From: Microvelia longipes
Taxonomy: Eukaryota > Arthropoda > Insecta > Hemiptera > Veliidae
Reading direction: 5' to 3'
DNA length: 64,000 bases
NCBI GenBank assembly: GCA_018340805.1
Contig: JACMZG010000008.1
Location: 16,143,384-16,207,383 of the forward strand
Shown piece after piece: positions 22,517 to 33,753 of this stretch (the stretch's first letter is position 1; each line of letters starts with the position of its first letter). Position numbers and translations under genes: made by a program. The notes under the pieces are model-generated. The model saw nothing but the letters and a program-made list of their open reading frames with translations. It was not told the DNA's origin and ran no database searches.

Positions 22517-22534
22517 AGGGTTACCATTCTAGGG
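22517..22534 (-). repeat. piggyBac right terminal inverted repeat
   Basis: Plus-strand AGGGTTACCATTCTAGGG, directly before TTAA at 22535-22538. Confidence 0.9.
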
Positions 22535-22650
22535 TTAACAACCATAGGTATATAGGAAAAGTGTTGTATCTGCTCTCAAAATATAAAATCAAGATTTCAA
22601 CAAAATTGTACATTTTATTAACTAAATTATATGGCTTCCATATGTTTCAG

Positions 22651-22731
22651 ATGTTGATAATTCAGATTCTCCAAGAAGTGGTGTCAGATGTGGAACACCC
22701 AGAATTAGACGATCTGCTTCAAGTAGTGGAG
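22651..22731 (+). pseudogene. DDE transposase-like pseudogene, upstream exon
   Basis: A TTTCAG acceptor precedes and a GGTAAAT donor follows an 81-base open segment encoding VDNSDSPRSGVRCGTPRIRR and a serine run. Read in phase 1 at both ends it joins exactly to the phase-1 exon at 23042, completing an aspartate codon at the junction. A serine/arginine-rich N-terminal linker is plausible for this transposase family. Earlier exons were not identified; piggyBac ends 112 bases upstream. The exon call rests on splice signals and phase only. Confidence 0.5.
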
Positions 22732-23041
22732 GTAAATTTGAAGTCTCTTAAAATTATTTCTTAAAGATTTAAGAGAGTGACCAAAGTGTATTCAATAAAT
22801 ACACTTTCTTGTTTCTTGAGTAATAAAATTTTTTCACATTCATGAGCTATTGAAACCAGATTGTTCTTTAGACGGTAACATGTTTACATGTATAAGTAAA
22901 ATTAAAGTACTTTTTTATTAATAGACGGTTCGTAAAATTTATTATTTTATGAATGTAATTATTTTATTATGTATAAAATGAATTATTGTTTCAAACAGAA
23001 AACTTAATACTTTGACTAATATATACTGCATTCTGTTTTAG

Positions 23042-24220
23042 ATGCAAGAGAAAGAAGTTCAAGTTGGAGCTCCTCTGACAGTTCTAGGAGCCGACCCAGA
23101 GTACTAAAAAGCAATGAAAGGGAGATTGTATGTAATGTGAGGGACTACTTTGAAAGAGAGAGGGACAATGAAGGCCCTTTTGTCCCATTGATGAAAGTAA
23201 TAGAAAGGACAGTAGCTGCTACCCAAGTCAGAAAATCTACTGTTGTTAAGCTGGGCGTAGAAAAGCAGTCAGCAGAGGATAGAAGAGAGAGAATGTTAAC
23301 TCCTGGGAAAAATAGGAAGAGAATGTTTAAATGGATAATAGACAAAATAGATACTTTTACTGAAGATGAGATAAGACAACATTTCTACGGATACTTCTCT
23401 AGAAAAAAGTATCCCACTCTTGACAAACTTAGTGTCTCCCTGGCAGAAGCCAGTACTGTTGAGCTGAAGTGACACACTGAGTAAAGTATTAAAAAATTTA
23501 GGGTTTTCTTATAAGAAAATTAAGTCCAGAAAATCAATTGAAGAAATCGTTGCTTGGAGGGGAAGACAAATGAAAAAAGAAGATTTGTTTAAAGTGGTTT
23601 GGCTGGATGAGACATGGGTCAACGCTGGTCATAAGAGAGAATATGCATAGACTGACAGTACGTCAGTTGGTACTGCCAAACAGCCTATAGGGAAGGGAAA
23701 AAGATTAATACTGCTCCACACTAGCACCGCAGCTGGCTGGATTCCACAATGTTTACTGTTGCTCCTTTCCAATAGAACTGGGGACTATTACGAGGACATG
23801 GATCACTAGTGATTTTTTGCATGATTTAAGGACAAACTGCTTCCCAATAATCCTCCCAGAAGCATAATAGTAATGGATAACGCACCATACCACTCAAAAC
23901 AATTAAATAAGGCCCCTACCATGAATACTTAGAAGGCTGATATGCAGCTGTGGTTACAGAACCACAACATTGATTATGAGGAAGATATTACCTAGCCAGT
24001 GCTTATGGAAATCATTAAATTTCAAAAGACTCCCTTCCCAACCTACGTTTGTGATCAATTAGCTGAGAAGGGGTCTCACACAGTGGTAATGTTACACCTT
24101 ACCACTTATTATTAAACAGCTAGATTATGATAACTTTAGTGTCAAACATAAAATTAAGTTACTAGAAGAGCCTTGTTATAGTTTAAATGAATTATTGGCT
24201 GAATCTAAGATATTTAATTA
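23042..24220 (+). pseudogene. DDE superfamily (IS630/Tc1-like, DDE_3) transposase pseudogene
   Basis: After a TTTTAG acceptor, an open frame runs to a stop at 23470. It contains a helix-turn-helix style N-terminal region (REIVCNVRDYFERERDNEGP, then VIERTVAATQVRKSTVVKLG). Further coding similarity continues in shifting frames: EEIVAWRGRQMKKEDLFKVV, WLDETWVNAGH near 23602 with the first catalytic aspartate, GKGKRLILLHT, and IVMDNAPYHS near 23868 with the second. After HTVVMLH the segment that should contain the third acidic residue is missing. Multiple stops and frame changes make it non-functional. It may be an intron-bearing transposon or a domesticated-family copy. Confidence 0.7.
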
Positions 24221-24825
24221 ATCATTTACTTCCTGGGTGTTTAGTTTTAATGTATTTATTTATTTTTAATTGACTGTGATTTTTTTATTTATTTTTAACT
24301 CCTACATATATTTATTAAGATTTGTTGTTTTCATGGTTTTTTTTTAACCTGTGATATTTAGTTTAAATAAAGTCTGTTTCAAATAGGCTGTTTTATATTT
24401 TAAGATTTCTGTGATGTGTATTTGTTATCAGTCCTTTTAATTTTATTCTCTAGCTGTAAGTTACAAGAAATAATACTTAATGTTAAATGAATACTTTAAT
24501 TTTTGTATTGACTTTTGTGTACTGTAAAAGGATTCAAACAATAAAGAATTTATTTATTTATCCATTTATTTAGTGAATTTTTAACAAAATGCAAATAAAA
24601 AAAGTGATTATTTATTTATTTAAATAAAAGAATTAAAAAAAATCCAATCTCTCTTTTAACTCATTTAAAACATTTTTTCTCGCTCAGATTTGGTTTCAGG
24701 ACCATCAAAAACATAGAGATCAGCTATGCAATCCCAGATGCCTGAACTTTTGTCAAAATAATATGGAGTAAAAGAAACCTTATTTTAACCCATTGGTGAT
24801 GATGTCATAATTAGGTTATTTGTCA
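24221..24825. other. AT-rich unassigned stretch
   Basis: TTTATTTATT-type low-complexity sequence (24240-24640) and then ~180 bases with nothing recognised. Confidence 0.6.
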
Positions 24826-25930
24826 GTTGCTCCACATCGAATGGTCCAAGGTAAAATTGACCTACAACAAGCCTTTTATCAGGTTAAATTAGAAGATGAG
24901 ATTTCTAAAGATTGTACCTCTTTTATCGTCCCTGGTCGTGGCATTTAGATTTAAAGTTATGTGTTTTGGTTTTACCAAGGCCAAACCAGTGACTTTACAT
25001 GATAAATGGTATCATGATAAATGTTATCATGTCTCTAAAGATCCTTCTGCTCACCCGATCGGCGTGTTCAGGACGGTCAATTATTTTTTTTTCTCAAAGG
25101 AGAATTGGAGGAGCCCAGCAAAAACTGGAAAATAGTTGTCCCGTGGCTTTTTGGACAAAAAATTTTGCAAGAGTGTCATGACTCTGTGGCTGTATTACTG
25201 GCCTGAGGTACATCCGCCATTTTAGTGTCTGCCAGTTAGTAAAACCATTTAAACAACCACCCTCTGGTTTGATGTTCCCTAGATACCTGAAAGCCCCTTG
25301 GGAGCTAGAGTCAACTGACATTATGGGTCCTTTTCCTCAAAGCTCCTGGAATAATGTTTACCTGCTGGTCTTTGAATATGTCTTTTCGGAATGAGTCAAG
25401 CTCATCCCCATCCATAAGGCTATCTCCAAAGTTAAACTTACGAAATTTTCTCAAACTATTATTTATAGTTATGGTTTTCCCCTATGTTTGTTAACCGATA
25501 ACGCTACTAACTTTGTGAGCAATCTAGTGAAAGCAGTTGTTCAGGCTTATGAAATAAAATTGATCACAACTCCTTATTACCACTCACACGCCAACCCGAC
25601 CAAAGGGTCAACGGGAACATCCAGCAAATCATCATTACTTACCTAAACAAAAATCAAAAGTGGGATGATCACTTGAGTGAACTTCAATTTTCCCTAATTC
25701 ATGAGTCGATCCAATACTCAGCAGCATTTCTTAACTTTGGGAGGGAATTAAATCCTCCTATCTCTCTTAGAAGGGAGTTAGTACCTGAAAGTATCACTGT
25801 CGATAAAGCTCACGTGGAATCCTACAAAAAGTGGTTATTTGACTTTTGGTCTTTAAAAAGTAATAATATGATGTCTGTTTCTGCTGTCGAGACTTTATTG
25901 GCCATTCTTAAAGCGAGTCTAAAGACATTT
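24826..25930 (+). pseudogene. Ty3/Gypsy pol remnant: RT piece joined to integrase
   Basis: It starts in RT (HRMVQGKIDLQQAFYQVKLE, then FIVPGRG and FRFKVMCFGFTKA). It then jumps from ~24985, by internal deletion, to the integrase zinc region (DPSAHPIGVFRTVNYFF). The core follows in changing frames: ESTDIMGPFPQSSWNNVYLL near 25310 with the first catalytic aspartate, LLTDNATNFVSNLVKAVVQA near 25491 with the second, and LITTPYYHSHANPTKG. The frame 25673-25933 (ELQFSLIHESIQYSAAFLNF) is the post-core helix region. It has different sequence from the Gypsy copy at 17.3-19.6 kb. Heavily decayed. Confidence 0.75.
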
Positions 25931-25964
25931 TAGGGTAATTAAGATGTGTTGTAAAATTCGAAAG

Positions 25965-26125
25965 AAATGTGGAATGTGCTTAATGAAAGCACTGGCAGAA
26001 CACAACAAAATCCTCAGATTAGTCTAAATATTAACAATAATGTTATTCGTTCATCAGAACATCCTAAGAGAGAGGCAGATGAATTTAACAATTATTTTAC
26101 CTCAATACCCAAAAATCCTTGAAAA
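25965..26125 (+). pseudogene. LINE ORF2 linker fragment
   Basis: One frame reads MWNVLNESTGRTQQNPQISL and then SEHPKREADEFNNYFTSIPK. This is the conserved stretch between endonuclease and RT in CR1/Jockey-type LINEs and resembles the same region of the LINE at 31857. It stops at ~26120; nothing else of the element is present. Confidence 0.6.
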
Positions 26126-26164
26126 TCCAAATGTTCAATTTCCTTTAGAATCAAAAAATTGTTT

Positions 26165-26593
26165 TTATAGACAGTCATAACTGTAGATTTTTTTTTTTTT
26201 TTTGCATTGGCCTTTATTAGCCATAGAGCCATTTTATGACATTCATGTGATTACTAGACAGAACTATGTGTGAGATTAAAATTTTCATAATATAGTTGTA
26301 TTTAAAAATATTATTGTTTACTAGACAGAACTAGTAGGCAGATTTTTATAAAAAAAATATATATTTATTACTTACTAAACAGAATTAGTCAATGAAAGTA
26401 ATATCCAATATATTTTATGAAAATTATCTTAAAAGTATCTTATACTAGCGATAGATAAATAAACAATTTTTATCCTGATAGATATTTACTATACAGGTCT
26501 TGCCCACACTTAAATTAAACATATTTTATAGTTATAAAGTAGGCTACATTTTTTGATTGATTGAAATTTGTTGATGAAATATTGACAACATAT
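26165..26593. repeat. AT-rich stretch with three copies of TACTAGACAGAACTA
   Basis: TTACTAGACAGAACTATG near 26251, TTTACTAGACAGAACTAGTA near 26319 and CTTACTAAACAGAATTAG near 26373 are spaced about 55-70 bases apart, suggesting an old degenerate tandem repeat. No coding sequence. Confidence 0.5.
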
Positions 26594-26601
26594 ACGTACA
26601 T

Positions 26602-27297
26602 TAGGGTGGCCCTTAGCTATAGGGTGAAAAAAAATGTTAGAAATGTTGTGCTCCCAACCCCTAATTTTGTTCGAATACATGAAAAAAAAATTCCATAAAA
26701 ATTTTAGCCCGATCGGAGGTGATTAACAGGTGCCGCCGGGCCTTTGAAGTTTTACAGGTGTCAAAATTCGTCAAATTGTGATTTTCGTGACAAATTTTTT
26801 TCTGTGATTTTTACATATTTTCTAAGTAAAACAATGCTTAATCTACTAATTAGTCACTATGAACTTATCATTATGACCTGAAATCATCTTAGTTTGTACT
26901 TAATCTGACATTTAATGGTAGACATATATATTTTTTCTGAAAAATTTTTTAAAAACATTTTTTTTTCTCTACACTGCAAAGTATAACTCATATAATATGT
27001 TTTTGGTTATCAATTCATTGGCATATTATGTTCTTGTACTGTTTTCTATAATTTAAAACTAATAATTGGTTATTTATACCAAAATTAGCAGATCTAATGT
27101 GAAACATACAAAACACTGTCATCCTATCTCGCAGTAGGTGAAAGCTAAGTAATGAGTATAATAGTCCAATTCAGTTTCAAGAATTTTTAATTTTTTTTGG
27201 TTTAAATTATTTTCAAACAAGCCATTATTGTGACATTTGAAACTTTGTGTGTTTACCCCCTTTGCTTGACCCCCCCCCCTCTTCCCTTACCAAATTT
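26602..27297 (+). repeat. left long terminal inverted repeat
   Basis: Begins TAGGGTGGCCC and extends to the C-rich tract near 27270. It is matched in reverse complement by 29190-29869 with small indels; the first ~50 bases differ more than the rest. Confidence 0.88.
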
Positions 27298-28842
27298 ATT
27301 AACCTTTAACAAATGGTTTATATTTTGTTTTAGTACAGCATTGCAAATTATTAAAGCTATAGCCTCGTTATTGACTAATGATTGAATAAAGTGCAAGTCA
27401 GACATTGGGGCCTTACTCGCACTTGTGTCACCATACCACGCTCTTAAATACACTCTAATAAGAAAAATGTTAAATTCTCTCATCGAAGATTTTTCTTTGG
27501 TAGACAACTTGAACTCACTTCTAAATAAATAAAATTTTAAACAATAGATCGCCTTCGACTTCCATCTTGTATGGCTAATAGCACCTGGCTTTCTAAATGA
27601 CACTCCTCGAGGCGGGTCTCTCCCAGAAAAATCACTGCTAGCTCCATTAGCTCCCTGTAATCTTTCTTAATTGTTTTTCTTTTATACTTTTTACGAAGAA
27701 GTCGAGCATATCTCTTCTAAACTTTTAGACATTCTCCTTCAATACCAGAAGACTATTTTTTTGGGTCTATCTGACCCCATGAGTTTCTGAACCTAGAAAA
27801 CAGTGGAACATCTGGCCCAAAAGTCGGTCCCACCAATTCATTGAATACACCCTTTTGGCACCACTATGTGGTGCCTACAAGGCAGGTATAGAAAATCCTT
27901 TTCTAAGAGGTTCTCATATTTCTGCAAGCTCCATTGTTCTTACCAGTGTTCGATGCCGTGGTGTCAAAACACATCGCTTGGACTGAATCAAGAAGTCCCA
28001 TTCTTCAGACATTTATAGACTAATGCAGCTTATTCTGCTCCAGTGGCTACTGGAGCAGAGCCTATCAACTTGTATTTTACGCCTTATGAAATAAGAACTG
28101 CCAACCTCTCTATCTTATTGTCTTTTGTAATATTAGGATGAAGCTTCCCATCCCAATGCACAACAGCACACTGATTTCTATCAATACTAAAGGTTTTTAA
28201 CATTTCCTTGTATCTAAGAATCCTTAACTGGGACCGTTTACAGCTTATTGACTTTTGTTAATTATCAAGTCCTTTGCATCATGGCCTAACGCTTCTGCTG
28301 TGGTAACTAATACATGAACAGCATCTCTGTCCCTAACTTTGCACCTTAACGTTTGCATCTAACGTTGGTGCTAGGCGATCATTAAAAAAATCAACAGTTC
28401 CTCTAAAACCCAACGACGAAGGAAAAATTGCATCAGAGACAAGCTCATCTGAAACTCCCTCACTGTTTTCTGTGCTACTACTGCTTCTGGTGCTTGGTAG
28501 CAATTCCGCAAACAAACTAGATCGATCAATATCCTCCAAGCATCGAGTTCTTCAACGGACCTCTTCCTCCTTCCGCTCTGCTGTTCTCTATTCTGCCCTG
28601 TGTAAATTAATGTCAAATCCCAGCATAACACCAGGTCGCCCCTTCATTCTTTGCATCCGCAAAAACTCTATGTCCTCCTGGATTTTTATTTGATTTTCGG
28701 CGTCACTATGGGCAATATCAAATAAATCATCCAGCCTGTCTGTAAAAGCAAAACAACTACTGATAGCAAACTCAGTCGTTTTAGAAGAATTTTTCTGAAG
28801 ACAACAACAATGGTTAGAACGAAGAACTCTTTCACTTGTCAT
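27253..28842 (-). pseudogene. hAT-like transposase, multiply frameshifted
   Basis: Read from 28842 downward. The N-terminal part (MTSERVLRSNHCC, DIEFLRMQRMKGRPGVML) is followed by an acidic linker, SDAIFPSSLGFRGTVDFFND, and a segment ending NQCAVVHWDGKLHPN-like. Near 27990-27935 SVQAMCFDTTASNTGKNNGA holds a probable catalytic aspartate, and near 27865 CRHHI gives the CxxH motif that follows it in hAT enzymes. The frame 27603-27253 carries the C-terminal block SFRKPGAISHTRWKSKAIYC and then LKFYLFRSEF. Many frame changes and stops show it is dead. I know this protein type from repetitive invertebrate sequences but am not certain of its superfamily. Confidence 0.68.
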
Positions 28843-29189
28843 TTATAACTTAAACAAACAACTTAAACCAAACACTTGATTTAAAAAGAAATTAAAATAT
28901 TTCATGGTAACAGTTTGTTGTTTGATCTAAGACTGGAACTTTTTTTAAGTAAGTCAAAGGGATTAAAATGATTCATTCATAGTACCCCTGCTTAGATCAC
29001 TTCCATCATGCATGGTATTTTCCTTAACTCATCTTTAATCCTTAAGTGGACACTAGGTTTATTTTACCTGAAAGTATTTTGGTAAACAAGTTTGTGTCAA
29101 TTACTAATAACTCTATTCAAAGTTATAACCTATCTTGCCTTTCTTTATTCTATTCATTTTTTGTATAAAATTTTATATTTCATAATAGG

Positions 29190-29869
29190 GAAGAGGGGGG
29201 AAGGTAAAAGGGTGGGGGAGGGGGTAACACACAAAGTTCAAATGTCACAATAATGCTTGTTTGAAAATAAATTTAAACCAAAAAAAATTAAAAATTCTTG
29301 AAACTGAATTGGACTATTATACTCATTACTTAGCTTTCACCTACTGCGAGATAGGATGACAGTGTTTGTATGTTTCACATTAGATCTGCTAATTTGGTAT
29401 AAATAACCAATTATTGGTCTTAAATTATAGAAAACAGTATACAAGAACATAATATGCCAATGAATTGATAACAAAAAACATATTATATGAGTTATACTTT
29501 GCAGTGTAGAGAAAAAAAATGTTTTTTAAAAAATTTTTCAGAAAAAATATATATGTCCACCATTAAATGTCAGATTAAGTACAAACTAAGATGATTTCAG
29601 GTCATAATGATAAGTTCATAGTGTCTAATTAGTGGATTAAGCATTGTTTTTACTTAGAAAATAATGTAAAAAAATCACAGAAAAAAATTTGTCACGAAAA
29701 TCACAATTTTGACGAATTTTGACACCTGTAAAACTTCAAAGGCCCGGCGGCACCTGTTAATCACCTCCGATCGGGCTAAAATTTTTATGGAATTTTTTTT
29801 TCATGTATTCGAACAAAATTAGGGGTTGGGAGCAAAGAAAATGAAAGTTCATTTTTAAGGGCCACCCTA
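29190..29869 (-). repeat. right long terminal inverted repeat
   Basis: Reverse complement of the left repeat, ending GGGCCACCCTA immediately before the ACGTACAT duplication. Confidence 0.88.
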
Positions 29870-29883
29870 ACGTACATACATAT

Positions 29884-29925
29884 CCCATACATACACACAC
29901 ACACACACACTCTCTCTCTCTCTTC
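29884..29925. repeat. CA then CT microsatellite
   Basis: A CA run of about ten units followed by CT repeats, just outside the hAT-like element. Confidence 0.95.
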
Positions 29926-30084
29926 GAGTCATTATAATCATTATCTATAAATTGAATTTAATAATTATTTTGGACAATTATATATCTTTTGATGAGATGA
30001 GTTGGTACGTCCACAGTTCATGCTTAAAAATTATGCTTATGAATAAATATAATGCTTATGATCAAATATGATTCTTTATTTTTA

Positions 30085-30675
30085 CAGTAAAACAGGTAAA
30101 AATTCTTGAAAAAGGTATCAGACCTTGATAAAACTACAGCAAACAATGCTGTTGAAAATTCCAAAATGATTTCTCGTGTTTCTGTATTAGAACAACAAGA
30201 GTTTGCTACTTATATTGAAATTCAAGCCTCCCTGTCCTCGAAAATGAAAATGCTTATGAACTTGGACTACAATGTCTACAAACTTTTGATTCTACAATGA
30301 AGAAACCTGCATCGACAAAATATACCGTAACAAAATAGTTTATGTAAATAATTTACCCAAGCCAACAGCAATTACAGTCAAATTTAGAGCACAGTTTATA
30401 AAGGATAAAATCATGATAAAACAAGCTCAACTTTTGAGAGAAAACATTTCAATTAATTTTACATTGAATTCAAAGAATTACAATGTTTATTTTAGACATA
30501 AAATGACCCCTTACTTTAAAGATTTGTATTGGAGATGTAAGTTGGCCAAGAAGCTCTAAAATACAAATTTCTGTGGTTTAATAACAAAACAGTCTACATG
30601 AGAAAAGATGAAAGAGATAAAATCATAATCATCAGATCTCCCAGTGATATACCGTCTCGCACTCTCTCCGGATAA
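30085..30675 (+). pseudogene. LINE ORF1 protein, FP25-like C-terminal domain
   Basis: Pieces in two or three frames give an N-terminal coiled-coil-like stretch (VSDLDKTTANNAVENSK, VSVLEQQEFATYIEIQ) and then YRNKIVYVNNLPKPTAITVK. Next comes FRHKMTPYFKDLYWRCKLAK and finally YKFLWFNNKTVYMRKDERDK with SPSDIPSRTLSG, ending at the TAA at 30673-30675. This order is the ORF1 protein of Jockey-like LINEs whose C-terminus resembles baculovirus FP25. In intact elements it binds the element RNA. Frameshifts near 30230 and 30550 inactivate it. Confidence 0.7.
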
Positions 30676-30744
30676 TAATTAAATCCGTATATTTTATTTT
30701 TGTTTTATTTAATTTACAGTCATTATAATTTTCAACTATTTTAA

Positions 30745-31440
30745 TTGTAACTTCAGTGAATTCTCGAATTACAATGATTTTTCTAATCTTATTAATAATA
30801 AATCTATTTCAATCATTCATCTAAACATACGTGGAGTTAAATCTAACTTAGACAACTTTTTATGTACGATTCAATCTGGATCTAAATTACCTGACATTAT
30901 TGTCCTTACTGAGACTCATCTTAAGTCTTATGAAACACCAGAACCTCTGAACAACTATAATCAATACTATATCAATGAAACACACTCAAGTTATGACGGC
31001 ATTCTAATTTATGTAAAAAATCACATCAAAAATGTCAAATTTGAGGATCTAAAAATTACCTCTGCTAATTGTGGTGAGCTTATCTTTATTTTTAATGAAA
31101 CTAAATATACTGTATTAATTATATATCGAAAACCTGATCTAAGTGATTTAATTCTAAATAACTATAAATTGAACAAAACTAAACTTATTATTATTGGTGA
31201 TTTGAATATTAATATTGTTAATTGCAACAACCCTAATTTACTTGATAAGCAATTATCCACAGATGCAATCTCATATCTATCTATGCTTGCTTCATATGGG
31301 CTTAACCCCATGTTTGACGTGGTCACCAGACCATCTTCAAAAACTTGTCTTGATCATGTAATTACTAACATTGCATACAATTCTAAGATCTGTGTTGTAA
31401 AATCTTGTTTAACTGATCATTATATTACTGCTATTTGATA
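30745..31440 (+). pseudogene. LINE ORF2, APE-type endonuclease domain
   Basis: The frame shows SIIHLNIRGVKSNLDNFL (start motif with the asparagine) and DIIVLTETHLKSYE with the catalytic glutamate. GILIYVKNHIK, VLIIYRKPD, IIIGDLNINI (GDxN), TCLDHVITN and a final CLTDHYITAI (S/TDH) follow. That is a full endonuclease of ~225 residues. The stop at 31436-31438 breaks the frame just after the last catalytic histidine. The domain itself looks complete. Its role is nicking target DNA. Confidence 0.8.
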
Positions 31441-33753
31441 AATTGTAATAATATTATTGAAACTTCACAAAAAGATAAATACTATTACAAAATAGACTAC
31501 GATAATTTAAATAAAAAACTTGAGAATGAATCTTGGGATTCAGTTGTTAATTGTAACAATGTTGACACTTCTATAAATAATTTTTATAACATATTAAACT
31601 ATAATATTAGTATGTGTACTAACAAAAGTAAAATTAGAGCAAAAACTACCAAGCTAAAACCTTGGATGACAGCAGGTATACTCAAGTCCATCAGATTGAG
31701 AGATAATATGTTCAATAAATTGGATAGTAAAAGAGATGTTGATCTTGAATTTGAAAACAAATTTTATTCTATCGAAATTTACTCAAAAAGATTATTAAGT
31801 CTAGGAAAACTGATTATTATAAAAATAAATTAAAAGATTGCACTAATTCTAAAGATATGTGGAATATTTTTAATGAAATCAATGGAAAAATTAAAAATAA
31901 ACAAAATTTAAATATTAATATTAACGATTCTATTGTGAATTCTTCTGAAAACCCTGAAATAATAGCAAATTACTTTAATAACTATTTTATTAACATACCT
32001 TTTAAACTAAAAAATTCTTTAGTTAAATCAGACATTGATTTCACAATTGACAAAAGAAATTGTTCTTATAAACATATTATTGTTACTCCTGATGAAATAA
32101 AACTTATAATTTCTAAATTAAGCCAAATTAGTAAAGTCTATTAAAAACCACATTGCTGAACCTCTCTCATATTTTTAATCTATCATATTTTTATGGTTAC
32201 TTTCCGATTCTTTAAAAACATCCATTGTTATTCCTCTGTTTAAAAAAGGGGATTGCACAGTAGTATCAATTATAGACCTATATCTATTTTATGCATCTTT
32301 TCCAAATTACTTGAAAATACTATGAAGAACAGAATAGAATCTCACTTTAATAAATATAACTTATTTAATAAAAATCAATATGGATTTCTAAAGAATATGT
32401 CAACAGAAAATGCATGTGATTTTGTTTTAAGAACTATTATTAATAAACTTGATGTTAAAAAAAAGTGCTTGCTCTCTTCCTAGATCTCTCTAAAGCTTTT
32501 GATCTTGTAGATTACAGTAAATTAGTTTATAAACTCAAATGTTATGGAATTACAAATAAATTTCTCTCTTTGATCAGCACTTATTTGTATAATAGATATC
32601 AAGGTATAAAAATTGAAAACATTTTTAGTTCTCCTTTAAAAGTAACTTGTGGAGTTCCACAAGGAAGCTCCTTAGGACCTCTTTTATTTATTTATATTTG
32701 AATGATTTTCTAGATTAAAAATTGATAATTGTAAGACTAGCTGTTATGCTGACGATTCAGCTTTGATTTTATAATGATTCTTGGACCCAACTTAAACATC
32801 AGGCAGAAATGGCTCTGCAAACTGTTTACAAATGGTTTTCTTTTAACAACTTACATATAAATCTAGAAAAAACTTGTTGGTTAGATTTCTCAAATAGAGA
32901 CACAGGAAGCGAAGCAAGATCTCTTTGTTATCACAACAATCATACTATACCTATTGATCCCTGTAATAATAATCTTTTTATTAACTCATGTAATAATAAC
33001 TGTTACCAAATAAAGAAAGTTAATTTTGTAAAATATCTTGGTATTTATGTAGACAATAAATTAAATTGGAATGTTCAAATAGACCATCTGGTTAAATCTC
33101 TAATCTCACAAATAGGACTCTTCTATAAAATTACAAAAGTAGCTGATATCAAGCAATGTTTAACTTTGTATCACTCTCTATTTCTCAGTAAAGTATTATA
33201 TGGAATTATATTCTGGGGATATAGCTCTAAAAATAATTTTAATAAAATATTTATCTTACAAAAGGCTGTTATAAAAATATTACTAAAAAAACCAAAAGAT
33301 TTCAGTTCTACCTCTTTATTTATGGATCCACATTTCTTAACTCTAGAACAGCATCTCATTGTGAAATTATTAATTTTTATTTATAAAAATATTAATCTTT
33401 TTGATTTTGTCAACCATATATATAACACTAGAAGTAATTCCAATCAAAATATCTTTATCAACCATTGTAATCAATCGTTGAAACATAAGTCTTTGTACCA
33501 TAATGGAATCATTTTATTTAACAAGATACCTGGAAATTTCAAAAATCTAAATTTTAAGCATTTTAAATCTAATCTTATTGCATGGGTTAGTGACTTTGTC
33601 TACACCCCTAACGAGTCTCTCACTGAAACTACTTCGATTAAAATAATTTCAACTGAATTAGTTTATTGTATTTTTTTTTATCTTTACTTTATAATTAATA
33701 ACATTTTACTTTTTTATTTTCATTTTTTTCTAGTTATTTCTACATTTTTTTAA
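31441..33753 (+). pseudogene. LINE ORF2, reverse transcriptase and C-terminal part
   Basis: A linker (31441-32144) contains MWNIFNEINGKIKNKQNLNI and IIANYFNNYFINIPF. RT motifs follow in several frames: INYRPISILCIFSKLLE, KNQYGFLKNMSTENA, LALFLDLSKAFDLVDYSK (first aspartate), VTCGVPQGSSLGPLLFI, and SCYADDSALIL near 32737, an intact YADD box. From 32809 one frame runs through FVKYLGIYVDNKLNW, ILQKAVIKILLKKP, LTLEQHLIVKLLIFIY and NTRSNS, the standard thumb and C-terminal block of Jockey-type elements. Frameshifts at ~31830, 32145, 32470 and 32700 make it non-functional. Confidence 0.82.

Larger units (their letters stand above)
20002..22534 (+). mobile_element. piggyBac transposon, nearly complete
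   Basis: The element is flanked by TTAA at 19998-20001 and 22535-22538, the piggyBac target duplication. The left end reads CCCTCTAGAATGGTAACCCT and the right end, in reverse complement, CCCTAGAATGGTAACCCT; the left has two extra bases. Subterminal sequences near 20015-20035, 20195-20220, 20245-20265 and 22478-22500 share TTCGTCG...CGACGAAGGGTAAC. At 2533 bp with one transposase gene it matches an autonomous piggyBac. One nonsense codon and one C-terminal frameshift are the only clear defects. Confidence 0.95.
26602..29869. mobile_element. hAT-like DNA transposon with ~690-bp terminal inverted repeats
   Basis: The ends are TAGGGTGGCCCTTA and TAAGGGCCACCCTA, flanked by ACGTACAT at 26594-26601 and 29870-29877, an exact 8-bp target duplication. 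The inverted repeats run about 26602-27297 and 29190-29869 with high identity, including CCCGATCGGAGGTGATTAAC near the outer ends. The interior carries a broken minus-strand transposase. An 8-bp duplication and a CxxH-containing transposase point to hAT; P-type elements also make 8-bp duplications, so the superfamily is an inference. Confidence 0.85.
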
